Shown in pieces: positions 1-7,658 of a stretch of 12,559 nt of DNA. The DNA lies in the NCBI GenBank assembly GCA_015679605.1, contig JAAAVE010000878.1, positions 1 to 12,559 on the forward strand, written 5' to 3'. Positions within the stretch are counted from its first letter, which is position 1. Each line of letters starts with the position of its first letter. A program made the position numbers and the translations under genes. This DNA is from Podila epigama. Its lineage: Eukaryota; Mortierellomycota; Mortierellomycetes; Mortierellales; Mortierellaceae. Below the pieces are notes generated by a model, which saw only the letters and a list, made by a program, of their open reading frames with translations, was not told the origin of the DNA and searched no databases.

Positions 1-35
1 CCACATTGTAATTTTTTTTTTTTTCTTTTCTCCAG

Positions 36-135
36 TGGATTTGACCCTTGCTTTGCTAGTTTGGTATGGTCTGATGGTGTGAGATGGGGAGATGTGGACA
101 AGGGCTATGCACAGTCGCCGCAGGATATGTGGTGA
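36..135 (+). CDS. Possible last exon of an unidentified gene entering from the left edge (partial)
   Basis: A long T-rich tract ends in TTCTCCAG at positions 28-35, which has the form of a fungal 3' splice site. Directly after it an open frame (first full codon at 37) runs for 32 codons to a TGA at 133-135. The peptide begins GFDPCFASLVW and ends YAQSPQDMW. Its composition is mixed rather than low-complexity, as expected for a real C-terminus, but I do not recognise a family and no function is proposed. The gene would be convergent with the thioredoxin gene, leaving about 290 bp between the two stop codons. No consensus AATAAA follows; an AATAATAATTAG-like stretch lies near 338-350. With only 100 nt visible, a chance open frame after a poly-T tract cannot be excluded. 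Confidence 0.3.
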
Positions 136-365
136 GACGTTTTCATTCCACACTCTCCACAAAATCTGCACATTTGAGCGTTGTTGTTCTTGTCGTGTTG
201 GACAATAACAGTGTGGGATTTGTGTGATCACGCAATTTGACCATCTTACGCAAAGCGTTTTTTTTTTTTTTTTTTTTTTTATTGGCTTCAAAGTTGTCGA
301 ATGTGGGCATGACGAGGTGCAATGATAGGATCTTTGAAATAATAATTAGAAATAGGGAGGCCATT
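136..365. other. Convergent intergenic spacer with a 22-nt poly-T run
   Basis: This lies between the putative plus-strand exon end and the thioredoxin 3' end. It contains an uninterrupted T run at about 259-280 (A run on the minus strand) and no convincing coding signal on either strand. The minus-strand open frame across it encodes a Lys run from the homopolymer and resembles no protein I know. Confidence 0.5.
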
Positions 366-371
366 TTTATT
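366..371 (-). terminator. Poly(A) signal AATAAA of the thioredoxin gene
   Basis: On the minus strand an exact AATAAA hexamer occurs 54 nt after the thioredoxin stop codon, at a distance and in a context typical of a fungal polyadenylation signal. It would give a short 3' UTR. Confidence 0.6.
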
Positions 372-424
372 CAAGGGCAGTAAAAAAATAGAGAGTTTGG
401 AGAAAGTAGAAAAAACAAAACTCT

Positions 425-1414
425 TTAAGCAGCGACAACGGTAGTGATGAGGGCCTTGAGCTTGGTGATATCAGCGCCGAGAACCTCTCCGGTCTTGGCA
501 CCGTTGTGGTAAGTCTGGAAGGTAGGCATGGCACGGATGCCAGCCTTCTGGCTGACATCACCAAGGTCATCGACGTTGACCTTCACGAAGGTCACATCCT
601 GGTTTGCCTCCTCAGTAGCAAATTTCTCGAACTTGGGACCAATGACCTTGCAGGGACTAAAAGAAAAGAGTGCAGTAGAGTAGGGGTGGAGGATGCATGA
701 ATTAGTCTTTGGAATTGTTCATGAAATAGGGGGGCACATCATGCTGGGGCTCCACAGACAAGGATGGATGGAAAGATGGATGGATAGATGGCTTTATGCT
801 GAACACAAAGGGCATGACACCAAACAAGACGCACAGGCAAGGATTTTCACACCAAACACACACACACGCAAAAAAAAAAAGAACGCAATATGCAAACAAG
901 GAATCAACACGATGGTCAGCGCAGACATCCATTGTATCAAGGGATCCACCCAAAACGCTAACAGGTATAAAGACAAGCCCATGATGCTCCTATTCAAACT
1001 AGCCGGATTGCTAATTTTCACAGCACTCAGAAAGAGTTATCGCACAAGGTGTTCGGTCACCACTGCGCAGTGTGTCGTTTGGGCTCAAGTGGTCGACGCC
1101 TTTTCAACCGGCTCGTACTTTGTATCATGCCATTGTCCTCCTTTGTGATGACGTTGTGTATTTGTAATAGCAAGCAACGTCAACCCGGAAAAGTCTCAGT
1201 CCCACGCACGCGTCGCCAGAGGAATGAGATTCGTTCCTTGGCATCACTTCCCCACTCATGCAAAACACGATTCAGATCACTTGGAAAAAAAAATTCTTGA
1301 ATAATAAATACGGAAAACATACCCGCACCAGTCGGCATAGAAATCGACAATGACCTTCTTTCCGGAGCCAATGAGCTCGTTGAATTCTTCAGTAGATTCA
1401 ATAACCTTGACCAT
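425..1414 (-). CDS. TRX: Cytosolic thioredoxin, two exons, 107 aa
   Basis: Two exons, 1414-1323 and 656-425, join to a 107-residue thioredoxin, the usual length of a cytosolic form. The active site WCGPC falls at residues 29-33 (catalytic Cys30 and Cys33). The buried Asp24 lies in the VDF strand and the cis-proline in MPT (Pro75). The N-terminus MVKVIES has no targeting peptide. Thioredoxin reduces protein disulfides (peroxiredoxins, ribonucleotide reductase, methionine sulfoxide reductase) and is itself reduced by NADPH-thioredoxin reductase; this is family knowledge. The 666-nt intron (1322-657) starts GTATGT, ends TTTTAG and interrupts the Gly31 codon after its second base, so the two catalytic cysteines are on different exons. 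The start is the first ATG in frame with the fold. The 3' neighbour is convergent; the promoter lies between this gene and the VPS5 3' end. Confidence 0.97.
657..1322 (-). other. Unusually long (666 nt) thioredoxin intron
   Basis: Donor GGGTATGT lies at the 1323/1322 boundary and acceptor TTTTAG at 657-662 (minus strand); both sides rebuild the WCGPC motif exactly. Other introns in this window are 90-430 nt. Inside are a GATGGATG-type tandem repeat (about 763-791), a short CA run (about 858-868) and a 10-A run near 869-880. No extra exon is needed for the thioredoxin fold, and I see no supported gene nested within it. Confidence 0.85.
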
Positions 1415-1765
1415 GTTGGATGTATTTAATGATGATGTGGGAAGAGAGAAAGTGTGTTTTGTTTTCGTGATGAGAATAAAGAAAAGAAAGAGAGGTGTAA
1501 AAAAAAAATGGGTTCCTTTTTAAATGAAATTCGTCCCGTTTCAATTATGGAGGGTAAAAGGAACAAAATGACGACATCGTGAGTAACTTGCTCATTAAGA
1601 GAGGGCTGCCTAATCACGCTTTTTTTGCTGACCGATCAAAAAAAGTGTGTTGGTTGCACCACTGACGTTCAAGATTTGTCAATTTCTTTTTTTGTGTACG
1701 TTCTTGTACGTTCTTGTACATTCTTCTTGTACGTTCTTGTTGTGTGCTACTTTCTTCTCCTATTA
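1415..1765 (-). promoter_or_regulatory. Thioredoxin upstream region and VPS5 3' flank
   Basis: This 351-bp gap lies between two genes on the minus strand, so it must hold the VPS5 terminator and the thioredoxin promoter. On the minus strand the segment next to the thioredoxin ATG carries C/T-rich stretches typical of fungal 5' leaders. A TTACTCA heptamer (1586-1580, minus strand) matches the degenerate Yap1/AP-1 pattern TKACTMA and would suit an oxidative-stress gene, but a single 7-bp match is weak evidence. No TATA box is obvious and no exact AATAAA follows VPS5. Confidence 0.35.
1695..1737. repeat. Short tandem repeat, 10-nt unit TGTACGTTCT, four copies
   Basis: Four copies of TGTACGTTCT (the third has A for G, and three extra bases precede the fourth) lie about 30 bp beyond the VPS5 stop codon, within its likely 3' UTR and distal to the thioredoxin promoter. 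No function is apparent. Confidence 0.8.
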
Positions 1766-4228
1766 TTATTCTACCCATGCATTGGATGACAAAATATCAT
1801 TCGGAGAACCTTCGCCAGTCAGTGCGCTGTCAATTGGAACACTCTTCCCTGGCTGCTCCTCCGCAGCGCACGTTCTTGCTTCGCCCAACGATGTCCGCTT
1901 CTGTTGTTGCTGCGCGTCATGTTGCTCCACTGCCCTCGCTTGTTCAGAAGACTCTGCTGGCGCCTCGTCGCCTGAACCATTCAGCGCCTTAAAGTAGTTC
2001 TCCCACAGACCGACAATCTCTCGCTGGTGTTTGACCATGCTTGCCAGGAAGGCCTCCACTGAGTGCTTAAAGTCCTCAACCTTTTCCCGATCAAATCGAT
2101 CAAACTCTTGCCGGATCAAACTCGAAATCTCTTCAAATTCACGCTTGGCCGTCTCCACCCTTGGCTCAGCTTCCGCAATCTCTTGCTGAAGCTGCTGAAG
2201 CTTCTCTGGCCGTGTCTTCCGACTGGGCTGGCTCATCTTTTCAAAATTGGCCTTTTTCTTGGCTAGGTCGTTCTGGGCTTGGACCATGTTCTGATTAAAC
2301 TTTGCCCGTGCCATGAACGCAATCTTGATCGATCCGATCGTCCGGATGTATTCGTCCACAGTGTGCTCTAGCGTCAAAACATCCATGTGTGCCTGGCGTT
2401 CATGCAATTCCTTGATACGGATCTTGAGATTGCCAAGAACAAGCAACGAGTTGGCCAAGCCCTTGTTCAACTCTGTACCTGCTAATGACACAATGCTCTC
2501 GCCAAACTCTGCCGACGCCAACCCCAGGTCCTTGCGCTGCTTAATGATCGCTTCGATCGCCTTTAGCAGAGACTTGAGCTGACTGTCTAGGACGTCGAGT
2601 TGTGTTCGTCTGGACTCGAACCACTATGACCAAAAAAAAAAAATGAGGCAGTAAATATGCAAACTCTGTTACTATACACTATTCTGTTACTATACGCTAT
2701 TCATCGTTCATCGTTCATCGTCCATACTAACTCATGTTAAAATCATTCCAACATGCTTCATATAAGCCAATATATACGAACCTCGTCAGTCTCTTGCACC
2801 TTGGTAAATGTTGTAGCGCTGGACAGTGTTTCGCCAAACTTTGTCATAAACCCTTTGGAGCTGTCCTGTTTCTTTTCTTTGATCTACAGAGGTAATGGTA
2901 TGTTGTCACACAGTTGACGCGTTATTCATCCACATTTCCATCATGCATGATGACGGGTAAGACACGAGTGGGAGCGGGGAGCGGGGTGCGGGAATGTGCA
3001 TGTACCTCTGCGACAAGACTATCGCTCTCCAGAAATAGCTTGAGGTCCGGGTCACCATAGAGCATTGGGTGGGCCGTTATCTTTCGAAGGCAGCGCTCAA
3101 GCGCAATCCGGCGACTCTCCACAAACTCGTCCTGGAATCGGCCCAGAGCATGTTTTTCAGAGACTGGCGGTACAATCACACCGGGATTATGTGCCGTCAG
3201 CTGATTGTACAGCCATAGAAAGTCTCTATAACGTCGTTGCACTATAAAATCATTCGACTTGAATGCTGTCGAGTTGGTCTAGATACGGAAATATATTTTC
3301 TTGTAACTGTTAGAAAATGCTGACTTGTGTCCTTGAGAAGCATCGAATAGTATTGCCTCTGCGCGGATCTTTTTTTGCCCCAATCCCACTCCAATCTGTT
3401 TGTGATTGTTCATACCTTGATGTGCACCTTGTACACGATATAAGAATTGATGGCATTGTCCACCTTTTGCGGTTCGCCCACAGTGATCTCGAACCATGGT
3501 AACGCACCATTTTCGGGAAGGCGGAGGGACATCTAGGGACAGCATCGACTACGCGTTACAACAAAATAGAGTCATCATGACAGTGATGGTTACACACTTG
3601 AGGTAAGATTCTCCACTCTTACCGTGGACCCAAGAGAACGGGTAGATTCAGGTCGATACTGTCTAGCTTGGTTTGTCTGTAGGTTGTCTGACGAAGAGTG
3701 CTGTGGCTGTTCATCATTGCTATCATATCTCGGGTCAGAGTCGACACTGCTCCAACGATGATGACCCATTTGTCCTTGACCGCTCTCATCTTCTTCATTG
3801 TCGTCTTCATTGGCTATCGTACTTTTGGCGGTGTGTCCTGTTTCGTCATAATACGATGATGAGACAGGATGCGTCTCGTCGTCGTTTTCAAATCGGGCGC
3901 TCCCAGATAAGTTCATGGCTGAAAACGATTTTTGGAAACCAGAGCCAGAGTGGTACAAGCCGCCTGAACCTTCTGCAGCAGAAGGTGTAGTGTCGGCAGT
4001 AGTATCATCATTATCAGCCGTTGTGATGGATGGTTGAGGGTAGTATTCGTGAAAGTTGAGTGACTGGGATGTCCTGAGGTGTGGTGAGATGGAGGTGCCT
4101 AGTGTGTCTTCTGCAAACGGGTTTGATTCAGAGTACGGGTCAACAAACGTGGATGCATCCAAGGCGTCATCTCTGGAGGGTGAACCCGATGCTAGCAAGT
4201 CAGAGACGGAGCCAGTGGGTGATGTCAT
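1766..4228 (-). CDS. VPS5: Vps5/SNX1-type PX-BAR sorting nexin (retromer), five exons, 651 aa
   Basis: Exons 4228-3623, 3532-3416, 3278-3006, 2883-2782 and 2623-1766 join in frame; all four introns (90, 137, 122 and 158 nt) are phase 0 with GT-AG ends. Residues 1-202 are acidic, Ser-rich and disordered, with an NPF tripeptide at 36-38. The PX domain spans about 213-326: PWFEITVGEPQK, then VYKVHIK, the phosphoinositide-binding RRYRDF (256-261), VPPVSEK and an ESRR helix. Residues 343-354 (GFMTKFGETLSS) look like the amphipathic helix before a BAR domain. The BAR coiled coil runs from about 367 (WFESRRTQLD) to LWENYFKALN near 581; a polar Gln-rich tail completes the protein. Vps5 pairs with Vps17 to tubulate endosomal membrane and works with Vps26-Vps29-Vps35 in endosome-to-Golgi retrieval (family knowledge). 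The ATG at 4228 is chosen because upstream in-frame codons look like untranslated leader. Confidence 0.93.
2641..2726. repeat. Direct repeats inside VPS5 intron 4
   Basis: Within the intron at 2624-2781, a CTGTTACTATAC-type unit followed by RCTATT occurs twice (about 2666-2702), then CATCGTT/CATCGTC repeats (about 2702-2726). They do not touch the splice sites and look like simple slippage repeats. Confidence 0.6.
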
Positions 4229-4596
4229 GTTCTTGAAAGAATGAACTACTCGCGGTATTGTCGTTGTTTTCTCTTTTCTTTTGTTGTGAACAATGGAATG
4301 GGTGTATGAATTGTTGGGAAATGGGTGACCTTTCCTTCTTCCTTCTTTCCTGTCATCTCTCGCCCAACACAAAACCTAAAGGTCCAACACGCGGCATGTG
4401 CCGTGCCTCCAAAATTACACGTAGCCCCGTAAGTTATCTTTTTTTCAGTCGATTTCACCCATTGTCCTCCACTTTTTTTTTTTGACGCGCGATTTTGACA
4501 AGTTCGCCCCAACCCTGGTTTCTACATTCAATTCAATTCATTCATTAATTTTTAATTTCACCAATTTCCAACAACAAATAAAAACACATTTACAAC
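4229..4596. promoter_or_regulatory. Divergent promoter between VPS5 and allantoicase
   Basis: The two start codons are 368 bp apart and point outward, so both promoters share this segment. The VPS5-proximal part is C/T- and A/G-rich; the allantoicase-proximal part is A/T-rich (repeats of AATTCA/ATTCATT around 4526-4548) and leads into an AACAAATAAAAACAC leader just before the ATG. There is no clear TATA box. A frame continuing the VPS5 reading frame upstream stays open for about 48 codons but has the composition of leader sequence. Confidence 0.6.
4434..4439 (-). promoter_or_regulatory. Candidate GATA-factor site (AGATAA)
   Basis: TTATCT on the plus strand is AGATAA on the minus strand, fitting the HGATAR motif bound by fungal nitrogen regulators (AreA/Nit2/Gln3 family). 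It sits 158 bp upstream of the allantoicase ATG. Allantoin and allantoate catabolic genes are classic targets of these factors in ascomycetes. I found only one copy in the promoter, whereas strong targets usually have two or more, so the call is tentative. Confidence 0.4.
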
Positions 4597-7396
4597 ATGG
4601 GTCAAGTACAAAGCCGACAACACGACGAGACCTTTTTCAAACTTGATGTCTCGGACAGGGCCGCTCTGGAGAAAAAGTACATTGGTGAGTTTTTTTTTTT
4701 TACTTTTTTTTTCCTATTCCACGGTGTGTCACCAGGTGAACTCGCGCACACTGTCGTCATGCTGTTAAAAGATTTTTTATTATTCTTCACACTCTCTGTC
4801 CTCGGCCTGTTCATGTATTCCAGCACTTTCTCTGTCTCTCTCTCTCCCCACCTTAGCAGGGGTGGCAGACAGTGAGATGGTGATGGGGGAACAGGTCTGA
4901 GGTGAGCTGTGGTCCAGTTTTTTTTCATATCAAATACCTGTTGGAAATTTGGAGCGGATGGGCAGGACAGGACAGATGGCTGTCTTTTTTTTTCTCCACT
5001 CACTGGTCATTTTAAACTTTTTTAACCTTTTTTTGTGGTTTTTCACCCTTTGAACGAAACTAAAAAAACTTTGGAAAATATTCCCCCCCCCCTCCACAAT
5101 TTTTCACCATGTAGACCTGGCGTCCTCGGGAAAGGGCGGAAAGGTTCTCAAGACAACGGACGAGCTTTTTGGTGAAGGTTTTCACTTGATCAAAGATGGA
5201 CCTGCCATCGAGGATAAAAACCGTGAGACAGCAAACGGATTTTGGAAGGTATGAAATTGCTACCCACATCATTTGTCTGTGGAGCCATTTTCCTTTTCTT
5301 TTACTTTTTTTCTTTCTCACACACACTCTCAAACAAGGTTCCCGAAAAAAAATGGAACAAAAAGCATATCGAGTCCATCACGCCCTTCCAATATCTTCAG
5401 AGGCTAAATAACTCTTTTTCTTTCAATCTTTTCTACACAATAGGACGGATGGGAGACAAGGTATTGATTGATACACTCTATGAAAAGAGAAGATTAGGAC
5501 CGGTACGAGCAGGAGGCGCTGTTGCAAGTGAAACTGACAACCACTCTCGACTTTTTTCAACTTGTAGACGCCACAACAAGAATACCCATCATAGTGCAAT
5601 CATTCAGCTTGCTTGTGCTGGAACTATTGCTGGATTCGACGTGGATACTTCGTTCTTTGATGTAATGAACACAAATTCTGTGGCTATCTTTTTTTTGGTC
5701 ATAACATTAGCAAGAGGCTATGCAATTTACCAAGGACATTTTTTTTCTCTCTCTCTCGCGTTATTAGGGAAGCCACCCTTCATTTGCCTCTATCGATGCT
5801 TGCCTTGTGGTCAAGGCTGGTGACAAGCAAGAGTACGAGGTAACGTAGGATTGTGACACAGTGACATAACGGATGCACCTCATTTTGCATGAACTCTACT
5901 CTAACCTTTATGTTTTTGTCTTCCTTCAAATAGTGGAAAGAAATTTTGCCAAAGATCCCACTGAATGGGAACTCGCACCACTATTACGGCCTGCAGGCAT
6001 CTGACGACGTTTTTACTCACATTCGATTGAACATGTACCCTGACGGTGGCATTGTATGTTTTTATCACTTTTGTTTATTATCATTTTTTCTTCTTCTTCT
6101 GGCCGCATGAAACGACTCGCATGCTCGTAAAAAGCAAGAATGAAAGTAATACTAAACCTTTTTTTGACAACTATTAGGCTCGCCTCCGTGTCTTTGGTAA
6201 TGTCTCCCCCATCTTCCCCGAGGAAAAGACAGTTTTTAACCTTGCATCGTTGTCAGCAGGAGCTATTGTGGTCAAGTCAAGCGACGATCGCTATGGTCAA
6301 CCCTCAAACATCATTCTCCCCACAGATGGAGTGAACACCCGTGACGGATGGCAGACGCGTCGCTCCCGTGTGGAAGGACATGTTGACTGGGTTGAGATCA
6401 AGTTGGGTGCTGCAGGACTTCTTGAGGAGGTCGAAGTTGATCTTCGCCATTTCAGTGGCAACAACCCTGATTTTATCAGTCTTGATGCCTGCCATAGTGA
6501 ATATGTAAGTTGCAATGGGCGTGCAAGTCAATATGTACTCTGGAAATCACATGTACACGCACTCACATTTGAGATCTCGATTATATATATATATTTGTAG
6601 AGAGATGTCCAATATGACCCAGAGGTGAAATGGGTGAACATTTTGCCCAAGACCACGGTCCAGGGGGACAAGAAGAACAACTTTACATTGACATCGACTG
6701 GAAACGCATACACACATGTTCGCCTAAACATCTACCCTGGTATGAGATATGCCTACTTCAAATCGAACGATTATCTTTTCTGCAATTTCTTCCGCTAATT
6801 TTCCTTTTAACATTTCTGGAATCCCTTTTTTTTTTCTTTCCCCCCCTCTAGATGGCGGTATCTCTCGCCTTCGTGTGTATGGAGTGCGTGTTCCTGAGCC
6901 TATCGAGACTGAAGTTGTGCAAATTGTGGAGGCAGTGGATGATTTGAAGGTGATTGAGTCTGCAGCGACCTCAGTCCTCTCCACAGCTTCGGCCGATACT
7001 TTGGTTGAGGGGAGCCTCAGACGACAGGAGACGGAACAGCAGGGAGCCAAGAATGTTGCAGCCAAGGCTAGCAAACCTTCAACAATGATTTCAGAAGTGT
7101 CTTCAGTGTCGACGTTGGTGGAGAGTCATGAGACCCAAGATCGTGTAAATGAAGAAGGACAAGAGAAGGATGAAGAAGAAGAAGAAGAAGAAGAGGAGGC
7201 TACAGCAGTTGTGGAGCCTGTTAAGAAGGTTGCCAAGCGAGGTCGTCCTCCCAAGAATGCTGCCACAATTGCCGCCACTGCGACATTGGCTGCTGTCAAG
7301 ATTGGCAAGAAGAAGACCAAGGGTCGTTCTGCGAGTGTAATGGATGAAGAAGATTATATCTCGCCATTGTCTCGTACCAAGCGTGCACGCGAGTAG
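4597..7396 (+). CDS. DAL2: Allantoicase with AT-hook-bearing C-terminal extension, nine exons, 511 aa
   Basis: Allantoicase hydrolyses allantoate to ureidoglycolate and urea in purine-nitrogen use. Exons 4597-4684, 5115-5248, 5444-5460, 5568-5661, 5768-5839, 5934-6053, 6178-6504, 6601-6739 and 6852-7396 join in frame. Two allantoicase repeats are clear. Repeat 1 (about 29-182) has IDLASS, DGWETRRH (75-82), MYPDGGI and ARLRVFG. Repeat 2 (about 194-341) has [15 protein letters not shown] (231-239), [24 protein letters not shown] and SRLRVYG. Fungal allantoicases usually stop near here at about 340-390 aa. This one continues in the same exon for about 165 residues: a disordered Ser/Glu-rich stretch, nine Glu (438-446), the AT-hook core KRGRPPK (459-465), an Ala/Lys-rich segment with GKKKTKGR (482-489) and a basic end RTKRAR (505-510). 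The start MGQVQS fits an N-myristoylation signal; the ATG has A at -3. A 17-nt microexon encodes DGWETR. Confidence 0.96.
4685..5114 (+). other. 430-nt first intron of the allantoicase gene
   Basis: Donor GGTGAGT follows the first base of the Asp30 codon and acceptor CATGTAG precedes its last two bases, rebuilding YIDLASS. At 430 nt it is the longest intron of this gene. It contains several T runs of 8-11 nt and a C9 run (about 5083-5091). No internal exon is required by the protein. Confidence 0.85.
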
Positions 7397-7658
7397 ATGA
7401 AATTTTTGATCGCCCAAAAGTTGGGTTCTTTTCAAGCACATACACACACGCACAAAAACAAAACAAAAAAAAAAGTGTTGTGTCGTGAATTCAGTTTATT
7501 GCCTTTTTTTTTAAATGTCTTTTTTGTCTCTTTTTGTCTTTTTGTTCGTTTCATAAAGTACATGATTCAAAACCATTCATGAGTCATTATTTTGTTCTTT
7601 TTTCTTCGTTTTCTTCTACTTGTGTTTTTCCTTCTTCACTCGAATCGGATTTCATTGT
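7397..7658. terminator. Convergent 3' region between allantoicase and cyclin genes
   Basis: The 262 bp between the two stop codons must hold both transcript ends. On the plus strand T-rich and TTTTTGTC-repeat sequence leads to TTTCATAAAGTA (about 7548-7559), a near match to a poly(A) signal. On the minus strand A/G-rich sequence follows the cyclin stop and includes AAAATAATGA (about 7583-7592). There is no exact AATAAA for either gene and no coding signal. Confidence 0.45.

Noticed and set aside
693-1148. Plus-strand open frame of 151 codons inside the thioredoxin intron
   Set aside because: It lies antisense to a well-defined intron, its sequence is shaped by GATGGATG and CACACA/poly-A repeats, and it shows no recognisable domain or splice-consistent structure.
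4229-4372. N-terminal extension of Vps5 from an upstream in-frame ATG at 4372
   Set aside because: The extra 48 codons are Lys/Arg/Thr-rich and translate a C/T- and A/G-rich promoter tract. The Met at 4228 begins the acidic disordered region typical of Vps5. It remains possible as a minor form.
5338-5443. Possible extra allantoicase exon starting GTTCCCGAA after a CAAACAAG acceptor
   Set aside because: The only GT that could end it gives a 35-nt exon that breaks the frame, and joining exon 2 directly to 5444 yields the expected GFWKDGWETRRH.
7103-7453. Minus-strand open frames with Phe or Ser runs opposite the allantoicase tail
   Set aside because: The runs are the complement of the GAA repeat encoding the poly-Glu tract. 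The plus-strand frame is continuous with allantoicase and ends in a meaningful basic tail.
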